From Akkermansia muciniphila (lineage in GTDB: Bacteria; Verrucomicrobiota; Verrucomicrobiia; Limisphaerales; SXTU01): a stretch of 64,000 bases of DNA. Positions 36,610-44,610 of the stretch are shown piece after piece (within the stretch, counting starts at the first letter, position 1; each line of letters starts with the position of its first letter). The stretch lies in assembly GCA_945874145.1 (NCBI GenBank), contig CAMCFN010000012.1, forward strand, positions 1 to 64,000, in the 5' to 3' direction. The notes under the pieces are model-generated. The model ran no database searches and was not told where the DNA came from. It was given only the letters and a program-made list of their open reading frames with translations. Made by a program: the position numbers and the translations under genes.

Positions 36610-36858
36610 ACGAGAGAGCGGGCTGTTTCGCAATCGTCAGCCGCTATCGGCGATAGCTGCGGTGCCAATCAAGTTCTTCCCGCTTTCAACCCCACTTGTG
36701 CCTACGGTCTTTCCCGCATCGCCGACTTCGGAAAATGTTTTAGTGTTTGACCCATCCAGACGCATCCGATACCAACGCGGCGCAAAGTCCGCCGTTTTTC
36801 ACCCTGATTGCCGGGGTTTGCCCGCGATGGGGAATGAGAACGTGAAAATTTGAGGGCG
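36610..36858. other. 249-base leader of the pilM operon
   Basis: No gene is present. It holds GCTATC-GGC-GATAGC (36643-36657), a small hairpin that could end the decarboxylase transcript. A TTGACC at 36747 lies upstream of a weak GATACC, 15 bases apart; this is below what I would call a promoter. The promoter of the pilus-like operon should be here. Confidence 0.4.
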
Positions 36859-38757
36859 ATGTTAAAGTCTAAGTCATTTCTCTGCATTGATTTCGGTGCC
36901 GCGACGATAAAGGTCGCGGAGTTCGAGCCTAATGAGACCGGCTCGCTCCGGCTCAGGAACTACGCGCTGCGCAGCATGGGGCAGGCAGGCTTGGTGGAGG
37001 AGAACCGTGAACTGGTGGTGCTCGAGTGCCTGAAGGAGATTCTCACGGCGGGCGTGCAGGGGCCGTTCGAGGCGCGCCGAATCAATGTTTGCGCGCCTGG
37101 TTTCCAAGTTTTCTCCAAGTTTGTAAAGCTGCCTGCCACCGACCCCGGCAAGGTTTCCCAAATCATCCAATACGAGGCGCAGCAGAATGTGCCATTCCCC
37201 TTGGAAGAGGTCATCTGGGACTACCAAATTCTCGGGAGCGCCCCCAGCGGCGAGTTGGAAGTCCTATTGGTCGCCATCAAAAACGACGTCGTTGAAAGCC
37301 TTTTCCGGGTGGGCGAGCAGGCGAATTTGAACCTGCATCTGGTGGACGTGTCCTCGGCTGCCCTGTGCAATGCCTATCGCTTCAACTACGGTGACGCCGA
37401 GGGCTGCGTCATGCTGCTCGACATTGGTGCCCGGAGCAGCAACCTGCTCTTTTTTGAATCTGGCCGGGTGTATTCCCGCTCCATCAACATCGGGGCAAAC
37501 TCCATCACGCTGGACTTTGCCAATGAGGTGAAGATGAAGTGGGATGAAGCCGAAAAGATGAAGATCGAGGAGGGCTTTGTCAGCTTGGGCGGTGCCTACG
37601 AGGAGCCCAGCAATCCCCAGCAGGCACTCATCTCGAAGATCGCGCGGCAGGTCATGACCCGCCTGCACATCCAGATGAACCAGACGATCCAGTTTTATCG
37701 TGGTCAGCAGGGGGGATCGGTTCCGACGAAACTGTATTTGGCCGGCGGGGCTTCGCTGCTGCCCTACACGGCTCAGTTCTTTGCGGAAAAACTCAACCTT
37801 CCGGTTGATTACTTCAATCCGTTCCGCAACATCCAGATTGATCCGGCGGTCAATCTAGAGGAAATGGCGCGGGTGGCCCACCAGTTCGGCGAAGTGGTCG
37901 GCTTGGGCATCCGCAATCTGGCCGAGTGCCCGGTGGAGCTCAACTTGATGCCCGCCAGCCATCTGAAGCAGCAGCAACTAGGGGCGAAGGCGATTTACTT
38001 TGTGGCATCCGTGCTGTGCCTGCTCGGGACGTTGCTGGCCTTTGGGTGGTTCTTTGGCTGGATGACCACCAAGAAAGCGGCAGCGATGGCGGAAACCCGG
38101 GCCAAGATCGAGCCGCTCAAGCAAAATAAAATCAAACTGGAGGCTGCCATTGCTGAAAATGTGGCTACTACGAATCTGGTCGTGCAGTTTCAGGACATCA
38201 TCACCGATCGCTCTACCTGGCCTGATTTGATCGCTGGCATTCAAGCCATCCTGGTTGCGGCCCAGACCAACCATGGGATCAAGCCTGAGGTGGCCACGGG
38301 CACCGAAGGCAGCACCAACACCGTGAACGACGTGGTGGCAGCGGTGTGGATAGAAAAAATGGAGCCTGGAACCGCTGTGGCCCAAAGCTCATCGACTGGA
38401 GCTGGTCGCCGGCCCCCTGCCGGCGGAATGGATGCAGCTGGAGGCATGGCTCCGCCCGGCATGGCTCCGCCCGGCATGGCTCCGCCCGGTTTTCCTGGCG
38501 GCTTGCCGGGGCAACCAGTCGCGGTTGGCCCTAAGGAAATTGGGTTTCTCAGCCTGAACTGCCGGGCCTTGAATCTTGTGCGTTACACCGCCAATGCCAA
38601 CAACGTGTTCGTGAACAATCTGCATACGAACTTCACGGCCGCCACCAATCTCTTTGAACCTGCGGGCACCGCGCTTGCCGCCGCGATTGAAGACACGACC
38701 AATCACACCTTCGGGTTCAGTATCGTGCTCCAACTGAAGAAGCCGATACGGTTCTAA
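36859..38757 (+). CDS. PilM-like actin-fold protein fused to a PilN-like region (Amuc_1101-like)
   Basis: The 632-residue protein starts at ATG 36859 (MLKSKSFLCIDFGAATIKVAEF). The first ~365 residues are a PilM/FtsA-like ATPase: phosphate loops DFGAATIKVAE and LLDIGARSSNLLFF, and LYLAGGASLLP. Then come one membrane helix (residues ~377-400), a coiled-coil-like Lys/Glu stretch and a periplasmic domain (DRSTWPDLIAGIQAIL), as in PilN. A PilM-sized protein is ~350 residues, so this is PilM plus PilN in one chain. Three perfect 15-base repeats code GMAPP x3 near residue 530. It is first in an operon with the Amuc_1100-, Amuc_1099- and secretin-like genes. Confidence 0.87.
   Translation: MLKSKSFLCIDFGAATIKVAEFEPNETGSLRLRNYALRSMGQAGLVEENRELVVLECLKEILTAGVQGPFEARRINVCAPGFQVFSKFVKLPATDPGKVSQIIQYEAQQNVPFPLEEVIWDYQILGSAPSGELEVLLVAIKNDVVESLFRVGEQANLNLHLVDVSSAALCNAYRFNYGDAEGCVMLLDIGARSSNLLFFESGRVYSRSINIGANSITLDFANEVKMKWDEAEKMKIEEGFVSLGGAYEEPSNPQQALISKIARQVMTRLHIQMNQTIQFYRGQQGGSVPTKLYLAGGASLLPYTAQFFAEKLNLPVDYFNPFRNIQIDPAVNLEEMARVAHQFGEVVGLGIRNLAECPVELNLMPASHLKQQQLGAKAIYFVASVLCLLGTLLAFGWFFGWMTTKKAAAMAETRAKIEPLKQNKIKLEAAIAENVATTNLVVQFQDIITDRSTWPDLIAGIQAILVAAQTNHGIKPEVATGTEGSTNTVNDVVAAVWIEKMEPGTAVAQSSSTGAGRRPPAGGMDAAGGMAPPGMAPPGMAPPGFPGGLPGQPVAVGPKEIGFLSLNCRALNLVRYTANANNVFVNNLHTNFTAATNLFEPAGTALAAAIEDTTNHTFGFSIVLQLKKPIRF
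38443..38487 (+). repeat. Perfect tandem repeat 3 x 15 bp in the pilM-like gene
   Basis: GGCATGGCTCCGCCC is repeated three times without a mismatch, coding for GMAPP units in the periplasmic part. In-frame copy-number changes would alter the linker length, so this site may vary among strains. Confidence 0.85.
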
Positions 38758-38769
38758 CCCGGCGCACCT

Positions 38770-39831
38770 ATGCTTTGGATTAAACGCAATCTAGTGCTGG
38801 TGATCGGAATCGTGGTCTCCGTGGGCCTCCTGAGTGGGGCCGGTTACTACCTCTACGATAATTTTTTTGACAACGACGATCAGGAGGTTCAGCTCGCTCA
38901 GTTAAAAGGGGAAATCGATCAGCTCAAGACCGGGATTTATCCGAGCGACGAAAATATCAGCATGGTGAAGAGCAACACCGTTTTGGCTGAGGCCTTCATG
39001 GCGGACACGAGCCGCCTGCTGGCGGCGGAGCCATATAAGCCAATTGCAGCGGTTACCCTGCACAACCAGCTCCCCACCATCATTGATCGCCTCCGCCGGG
39101 ATGCCACCAATGCCGGCATTGAGCTGCCCCCCAACTATCAGTTCACCTTTGGCGAGATCAAGCGCCAGGCCAGCATTTTTCCCTATCAAGTCGAGCCTTT
39201 GGTCAATCAGTTATCCGAGATCGGGGCGATTTGTGGAGTGATATTTAATGCCAAGGTTCGGGCGCTGGATGGTCTGCAACGCGTCAGCGCCTACAATGGT
39301 GACCCCGGCGGTCCTGATCTGCTAACTGATTTGGGGCAGCGCACCAACGCTTTGGCCACGAACGCAACCATTCTCATGACGCCTTATCGGATTGTCTTCC
39401 GGGCGTTTTCTAGCGAGCTGTCCGCAGTGTTGAACGGCTTTTCAAGCGCGAAGGAGTTTATGGTGGTCCGGCAAGTTGACGTGGATTCAGGGGCCGCCGG
39501 ACCCGCCATGCCTCCGGGGGGCATGGCGGGTCCGGAGTCTATGATGAATCCCTTTGGCACTCCAGGTGCCGCACCGATGCGTCTGCCCGGAGCCCCTGCT
39601 CCTGGGGCACCGCCCGCCCCCGGAGCTTCACCGATGGGTGCGCCGATTGCTGGTGCAGGAGCGCCTCGCCCTGGGTTTCCTGCTCGTCCTGGCATGGCCG
39701 CAACGACTCCCCCGTCAAAATCAACTCTTGTTCCACTACTTGATGAAAAGCCGTTGCGCGTGACGCTGGTGCTGGATGTGATTAAAGTGGTTCGACGTGC
39801 GCCGTCCTCGGGCGGTGTGCCGACCAAGTGA
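38770..39831 (+). CDS. Amuc_1100-like pilus-associated protein (PilO-like)
   Basis: The 353-residue protein has one N-terminal membrane helix (LVLVIGIVVSVGLLSGAGYYLY), a coiled-coil-like segment (EVQLAQLKGEIDQLKTGIYPSDENISMVKSN cut to short motifs) and an alpha/beta periplasmic part (IIDRLRRDATNAGIELPPNYQFTFGEIKR). The order PilM-this-next-secretin and the helix, coil and ferredoxin-like build match Akkermansia Amuc_1100, a PilO-like protein known for signalling to host TLR2. A Pro/Gly/Ala/Met-rich tail (~240-330) is extra. It contains a perfect 16-bp hairpin in its gene. It is 12 bases after the PilM-like gene. Confidence 0.8.
   Translation: MLWIKRNLVLVIGIVVSVGLLSGAGYYLYDNFFDNDDQEVQLAQLKGEIDQLKTGIYPSDENISMVKSNTVLAEAFMADTSRLLAAEPYKPIAAVTLHNQLPTIIDRLRRDATNAGIELPPNYQFTFGEIKRQASIFPYQVEPLVNQLSEIGAICGVIFNAKVRALDGLQRVSAYNGDPGGPDLLTDLGQRTNALATNATILMTPYRIVFRAFSSELSAVLNGFSSAKEFMVVRQVDVDSGAAGPAMPPGGMAGPESMMNPFGTPGAAPMRLPGAPAPGAPPAPGASPMGAPIAGAGAPRPGFPARPGMAATTPPSKSTLVPLLDEKPLRVTLVLDVIKVVRRAPSSGGVPTK
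39497..39535 (+). repeat. Strong intragenic hairpin, 16-bp perfect stem
   Basis: CCGGACCCGCCATGCC (39497-39512) pairs exactly with GGCATGGCGGGTCCGG (39520-39535) around a TCCGGGG loop, in the linker part of the Amuc_1100-like gene. There is no U-tract. It could slow ribosomes or mark an RNA processing site between the upstream and downstream parts of the operon. It may also be an inserted palindrome. Confidence 0.75.
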
Positions 39832-39835
39832 CCTC

Positions 39836-40702
39836 ATGGAATTCCTTAAGAATCACTACGAGAAGATCGCCCTGAGCGTGGTCCTGCTGCTCATGGCCAC
39901 TGCTGCCGTGCTGTTGGTGTTCCAAGTGGGCTCCGTGGAGCAGGATCTGGGTGCGTTCCGGAACTTGGTCGTGGAAACTGGGGGGCAGCCCGTCGAAAAA
40001 CCCAATCCGCTGCGCTACACCGCCATCCTCAGCAATGCCCAACCGCCCGCCGTTAATCTCGGGAAAGCACACAAAGTTTTTAATCCCGAGCGCTGGTTGG
40101 TGGACACCAATGGCACCCTCATCAGTGGCAAAGATGTGGGCGTTCCCAAGCTGCAGGTGGTGGAGATTATGCCCATGCAGCTAAAGCTCGAACTCGTTGT
40201 CAGCGGCAGCGCCGAGCGGCAAAGCTATCTAGTCAACATTACCCGGGAGTATGCCGTGAAGACGCTGGATCAGCGGCCCACCAAACGGAGCATCAGTTTG
40301 AATTCCACCAACTTCTTGGACACTCCGAGCAAGCTTCGGTTTATCGTTGCACGGGCCATTGATGGCCCGCCGGACAATCCCACCGTGGTCTTGGACTATC
40401 AGGAGCCGGGCAAGGAACTACAGAAAATCAGTTTGACCAAGGAAAAGCCCTTTAGCGCAGTGGTAGAGTATGGCGCGAAGTTGTTCTATCCGGTGGAAAA
40501 GATCGCCTTCCCCACTCCGAATCCGTTACGTAAAGAGCTGGTTTGGGAGCGCAAAGACTCGCCCTTGATCTTCGCCGGGGACACGAACATTGTCGTTGAA
40601 ATCACGGCCAGCAACGTGGTAGTCAAGGCCGTCTCAAATGATAAGACCACCACGATTCCATTGTCGGGTGCCCCGCCCGCTCCGGGTTCCCCCAAACCAT
40701 GA
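39836..40702 (+). CDS. Amuc_1099-like pilus-system protein
   Basis: The 288-residue protein starts at ATG 39836 (MEFLKNHYEKIALSVVLLLMATAAVLLVFQ), an N-in membrane anchor. It then has a soluble periplasmic domain of ~250 residues, mostly beta-like, with PAVNLGKAHKVFNPERWLVDTNG and repeated VVxxxS strands. No classical pilus family is recognised. The call rests on order (third of four, directly before the secretin) and on N-anchor build, matching Amuc_1099 of Akkermansia. It could be a PilP-like link between inner-membrane proteins and the secretin. It is 4 bases after the Amuc_1100-like gene. Confidence 0.7.
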   Translation: MEFLKNHYEKIALSVVLLLMATAAVLLVFQVGSVEQDLGAFRNLVVETGGQPVEKPNPLRYTAILSNAQPPAVNLGKAHKVFNPERWLVDTNGTLISGKDVGVPKLQVVEIMPMQLKLELVVSGSAERQSYLVNITREYAVKTLDQRPTKRSISLNSTNFLDTPSKLRFIVARAIDGPPDNPTVVLDYQEPGKELQKISLTKEKPFSAVVEYGAKLFYPVEKIAFPTPNPLRKELVWERKDSPLIFAGDTNIVVEITASNVVVKAVSNDKTTTIPLSGAPPAPGSPKP

Positions 40703-40739
40703 ATCGCGGCAGACTGAAGGCCGGTAATCGTCCCCTCTC

Positions 40740-43523
40740 ATGAAGAACAGTATTCTCGTAGGCGCCTTGGTGTGTCTGACTGCGATGTCGGGTTGGTCTG
40801 CCCCGGCTGCGATTGATCCAGTGGCCATTGCTGAGGAGGAAGCATTGCGCCGTCAGGAGCGCAAATTGGTGATGGAAGAGAACCTTCAGCGGGCCAAGCG
40901 TTTGCAAAAGGAGAAAGACTACGCCAACGCCGCCAAGCTTTACGAGGAGGCAGTAGGCCACGCCAAGTTGCTGGGCGGGGTGGCTGCCGTGACCCAGCCG
41001 TATCAGGAAGCGATTGCGGGATTGACCTACTGCCGCATCCAGATAGCTGTGGGGTTGCAGGAAAAATACGAATTCAAGCAGGCGGCGGCCGAGGTGGAAA
41101 AGATTTTCCCGTTCGACCCTCAGAGCACCGATGCGGACAAGTTCAAGCGGTTCAACGAACGGGTTGAGTTTGCGCACAAAGGTCGGCTGCCCAGCCAGCA
41201 GGCCGTAACCCGCAAGCCGGAGCTGATGGAAGAGCGAGCCGCTACCATGCGTCTAGTGCGGGATGGGCAGGTTTATTACGAACTGCGTGAGTATGGCGAG
41301 GCGAAGAAGCGACTTGAAGAAGCCCTTGAAAAGGATCCTATCAATGACGCGGCCTACTACTATCTCCGGCTCATCATGGAAGCTGAATTTGAGGAGGAAG
41401 CCCGGAAGCGTGAACGCACTTATGGTTCCCGCGTGGTAGAGGTCAGCAAGAAGTGGAACGAGCGCACCCGCAAGGACTTGCCTATTCCCAATCCCTACTA
41501 CAAGACGAACTCGGAGGTGCCGGGTCTCACCCATTCCAGCAAAGGAGCGCAATACATCAATCGCAAGCTGGACGAGATTCGGATTCCCGAAGTGGTCTTT
41601 GAGGGGTTGCCGCTGAAGGACGTCGTAGACAAGTTGATTGCCGACGTCAAAAAATATGACCCGGACAAGAAGGGCCTCAATTTCCTCATCAACAATATCG
41701 CCTTCGACTTCATCTCGGCCAATGCCACCGGGCCAGGTGGCGGTGCCGCGCCGGCCGCGCCTGCGGCACCCTTGCTTGACCCCATGGGCAATCCCATAGC
41801 GCCGGCGGGCGGCGCGGGAACCTCCAAGCCTGACATCCTCACCGCATTGATCAACATACCCAACATCTTGTCTGACCTAAGTTTGCGTGAGACGTTGGAT
41901 GTGATTTGTAAAACAGCGGACGTCAAGATGCCCGATGGTCGCACTGCTGGGTTGAAGTTTTCCGTCGAAGAATATGCCATCACTTTCACCCCCAAGCTTC
42001 CCGAGCAGGCCATGCTTTTCTCGCGCATCTTCCGGGTGAATCCTGACACTTTTGTGCAGGGGTTGCAGAGCGTGGTGTCCCAGCCCATCCAATCAGTGAC
42101 TTCAAGCGCTGGTGGTCAGGGTGGTCAAGGCGGTCAACAAGGCGGTCAACAAGGCGGTCAACAAGGCGGCCAACAGGGTGGCCAGCAAGGCGGTGGCGGT
42201 GCTGGTTTTTCGATTGCCGGCGTGTCTGTAGCGGGTGGTGGTCAGGGCGGCGGCGGAGGCGGCGGCGCGGGCGGTGGCGGTTTGGCGGGTGTCACCTCCA
42301 CCAATCTGACCTCGGCCATTAACTCGCAAGTTCGTTCCTACTTTTCCGCTGCGGGCGTCTCCAACTTGGGGGTGACGAACGGGCCGGATGCCACGCAGGT
42401 GTTCTTCAACGACCGCAATGGTTTGTTGCTGGTCCGGGCTTCGCTTCAGGATTTGGATATCATTCAGCAGGCCATCGAGTTGCTCAATGTGGTTCCTCCA
42501 CAGGTGCTGGTTGAGTCCCGGTTTGCGGAAATCAACCAGAACGATAGCAAGGCTTTGGGTTTCGATTGGTTTTGGGGCAACACCTTGGCCAATCCTCTGA
42601 ACATACAGGGTGGCACGGCGCCCTCTTATCAAGGGGTTCCCTCTCGGGCCAATCCGCTCGGAACCTTCCCTTCCCCTGCATCCCCCATACCGGCTTTGGC
42701 TTCCGATGGCAATTTGACCAGCGGCGTGCTCTCGCGCAACAACGCCCCTGCCTTGATGACGCTTTCGGGCATTCTGACCGATCCTCAATTCCGCGTGGTC
42801 ATCCGGGCACTGGAGCAGCGGGATGGCACGGACGTGTTGTCTGCTCCCAAGGTCATCACCGTCAGCGGGCGGCAGGCGCAGATTCAGGTGACCGACATTC
42901 GGACTATCATCACCGGCATTACTGTCGGGCAGAACACTGCTGGTGCTGGCGGCGGCGGTGCTGCTGGTGGTGGTGCTGCCGGCGGCGGCGCGATTGGTTC
43001 AACTATCACTCCGATTGTTCAGGCTCTGCCCACCGGCCCTGTGTTGGACGTGCTGCCGACGGTCGCAGCCGACGGTTACACCATCAACATGGCGCTAATT
43101 CCCTCGATCACCCAGTTCATCGGCTACGATGCGGTGCCTCCCGAGTTCGCTGGTGCCATTCAGGCGCAGTCAGTCGGCTCTGGCACCGTTGGTGTGTCTC
43201 TGACCGCAACCGTTCCGCTCCCGCGCACGCGAGTGCGTCAAGTGGTCACCCAATGCGTGGTTTGGGACGCCCAGACGGTCATGCTTGGCGGGCTGATTTC
43301 GGAGGATATCATCAACATCAAAGATCGTGTGCCAGTCTTGGGCGATTTGCCTTTGGTGGGCCGGCTCTTCCGCAGCGAGCAGAAGACCAACCAGAAAAAG
43401 AACCTCGTCATCTTCGTCACTCCCACCATCATCGACCCTGCGGGAAATCGGGTGCATACGGATGAGGAGATGCCCTTTATTTTGGCGAATACTCCCCCCC
43501 AGCCGGCGGTTGTGCGTCCTTAG
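40740..43523 (+). CDS. Secretin of the pilus/type II family with N-terminal TPR-like region (Amuc_1098-like)
   Basis: The 927-residue outer-membrane channel protein has a signal peptide (MKNSILVGALVCLTAMSGWSA). A Lys/Glu-rich helical TPR-like region (~45-240) is followed by N-domains (PEVVFEGLPLKDVVDKLI; LRETLDVICKTADVKMP), a Gly/Gln-rich linker (~458-525), and a NolW-type domain with 'VLVESRFAEIN' (~585). The secretin core ends in VPVLGDLPLVGRLF (~863-876) and KNLVIFVTPTIIDP. A secretin of this type forms the ring for pilus or substrate exit. Its size is large because of the TPR part and linkers. It is last of the four-gene pilus set. Confidence 0.92.
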   Translation: MKNSILVGALVCLTAMSGWSAPAAIDPVAIAEEEALRRQERKLVMEENLQRAKRLQKEKDYANAAKLYEEAVGHAKLLGGVAAVTQPYQEAIAGLTYCRIQIAVGLQEKYEFKQAAAEVEKIFPFDPQSTDADKFKRFNERVEFAHKGRLPSQQAVTRKPELMEERAATMRLVRDGQVYYELREYGEAKKRLEEALEKDPINDAAYYYLRLIMEAEFEEEARKRERTYGSRVVEVSKKWNERTRKDLPIPNPYYKTNSEVPGLTHSSKGAQYINRKLDEIRIPEVVFEGLPLKDVVDKLIADVKKYDPDKKGLNFLINNIAFDFISANATGPGGGAAPAAPAAPLLDPMGNPIAPAGGAGTSKPDILTALINIPNILSDLSLRETLDVICKTADVKMPDGRTAGLKFSVEEYAITFTPKLPEQAMLFSRIFRVNPDTFVQGLQSVVSQPIQSVTSSAGGQGGQGGQQGGQQGGQQGGQQGGQQGGGGAGFSIAGVSVAGGGQGGGGGGGAGGGGLAGVTSTNLTSAINSQVRSYFSAAGVSNLGVTNGPDATQVFFNDRNGLLLVRASLQDLDIIQQAIELLNVVPPQVLVESRFAEINQNDSKALGFDWFWGNTLANPLNIQGGTAPSYQGVPSRANPLGTFPSPASPIPALASDGNLTSGVLSRNNAPALMTLSGILTDPQFRVVIRALEQRDGTDVLSAPKVITVSGRQAQIQVTDIRTIITGITVGQNTAGAGGGGAAGGGAAGGGAIGSTITPIVQALPTGPVLDVLPTVAADGYTINMALIPSITQFIGYDAVPPEFAGAIQAQSVGSGTVGVSLTATVPLPRTRVRQVVTQCVVWDAQTVMLGGLISEDIINIKDRVPVLGDLPLVGRLFRSEQKTNQKKNLVIFVTPTIIDPAGNRVHTDEEMPFILANTPPQPAVVRP
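42111..42195 (+). repeat. Tandem 12-bp repeats coding GGQQ units in the secretin gene
   Basis: CAAGGCGGTCAA-type units recur about seven times, some perfect and some with synonymous changes, coding a Gly/Gln linker. A Gly-rich, Gln-free stretch follows (GGGQGGGGGG). Length variation is likely. Confidence 0.8.
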
Positions 43524-43543
43524 TCCCGCCCGCTTCGCCCCCG

Positions 43544-44479
43544 GTGCCGACTGACTCCAATTCTGGGCGCTTGTCCGCCTTGCAGCTCCCTGCCGGAGAT
43601 CGGTTGCTGGTCGTGGACGGTCATGCCTATGCCTACCGTGCATTCCATGCGATCCGGCAGCTTAACTCACCCGATGGCGCTCCGACCAACGCCATCTATG
43701 GGTTCATCAAGATGTTGGGTAAGCTGCGGTTGCTCACAGCGCCATCCCACCTGCTGGTGATCTGGGATGGCGGTCTTTCGGCGGAACGAACCAAGGCTCA
43801 CGCCAGTTACAAAGCGCAGCGCCCGCCGATGCCGGAGGGTTTGGCGCAGCAATTTGATGAGATTATCGAGTATTTACGCGCGGCGGGTATCGCCTCGTGG
43901 TGTCAGGACGGTGCAGAGGCGGACGATCGAATCGCTGCTGTGGCGCGACAGGCGGTGGCCGGCGGTGCGAGCGTGATCATCGCCAGCTCGGACAAAGATT
44001 TCATGCAATTGGTCAACTCCCGGATTGGGCTGATCAACCCCAATGACCGTATCGAGCGTATCTGGACAGACGCCGAGGTGGTGGCAAAGGCCGGAGTTCG
44101 TCCGGATCAAATCGTGGATTGGCTCAGCTTGATCGGCGACAGCGTGGACAATATCCCCGGGGTGCGAGGAATCGGGCCCAAGACGGCAACTGAATTGCTG
44201 GTGCAGTTTGGGACCATCGAAGTGCTTTTCCAGCGGCTGGAGGAAGTGAGCTCCGACCGGCTGCGAGCCAGCCTGGCTGGTGCCCGAGATGACCTGCGTC
44301 GGAATCAGGAACTCATCCGACTTCGGGAGGAGGTCGGCGGCGAGTTTGCGCTGGCGGACGCCCGGCTAGGCGACGAGGACCAAGTTAAACTGACGGAGTT
44401 GTTTCGGCGCTGGGGGTTTCGTTCGATGCAGAGCGAATTGGCCGCCCGTCAGGAATCCATGCAAGGCCAGCTTTTATGA
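43544..44479 (+). CDS. Stand-alone 5'-3' exonuclease (DNA polymerase I N-domain-like)
   Basis: The 311-residue protein starts at GTG 43544. It has the flap-endonuclease N-domain: LLVVDGHAYAYRAFHA (metal Asp), WDGGLSAERTKAHASYKAQRPPMP, GAEADDRIAAVA and IIASSDKDFMQLV. The H3TH motif is DWLSLIGDSVDNIPGVRGIGPKTATELL (~195-225). There is no polymerase part, so it is the free-standing 5'-3' exonuclease/flap-endonuclease. It would remove RNA primers or flaps. It lies 20 bases after the secretin stop and likely shares its transcript, with no functional link apparent. Confidence 0.9.
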   Translation: MPTDSNSGRLSALQLPAGDRLLVVDGHAYAYRAFHAIRQLNSPDGAPTNAIYGFIKMLGKLRLLTAPSHLLVIWDGGLSAERTKAHASYKAQRPPMPEGLAQQFDEIIEYLRAAGIASWCQDGAEADDRIAAVARQAVAGGASVIIASSDKDFMQLVNSRIGLINPNDRIERIWTDAEVVAKAGVRPDQIVDWLSLIGDSVDNIPGVRGIGPKTATELLVQFGTIEVLFQRLEEVSSDRLRASLAGARDDLRRNQELIRLREEVGGEFALADARLGDEDQVKLTELFRRWGFRSMQSELAARQESMQGQLL

Positions 44480-44575
44480 GCCAGAAAGCCAACCTAGCAA
44501 ACGGTAAAATATGGGCATTCCATGCGCAATTCTCGGTAGTAATCCGTAGGTTCAACGGGCAAGAAAACGTGGACA

Positions 44576-44604
44576 TTGCCGGGTCGCTTTGTTAGTCCTA
44601 ATAC
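44576..44604 (+). promoter_or_regulatory. Candidate sigma-70-type promoter of the exported-protein operon
   Basis: TTGCCG (44576-44581) and TAATAC (44599-44604) stand 17 bases apart. Transcription would then begin near base 44611, which is the A of the ATG, so the mRNA would be leaderless. There is no Shine-Dalgarno sequence before this ATG. This rests on visual matching only. Confidence 0.3.
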
Positions 44605-44610
44605 AAACGT

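Noticed and set aside
42111-42195. CRISPR-like repeat array
   Set aside because: Units are 12 bases, contiguous without spacers, and code in frame for Gly/Gln in the secretin.
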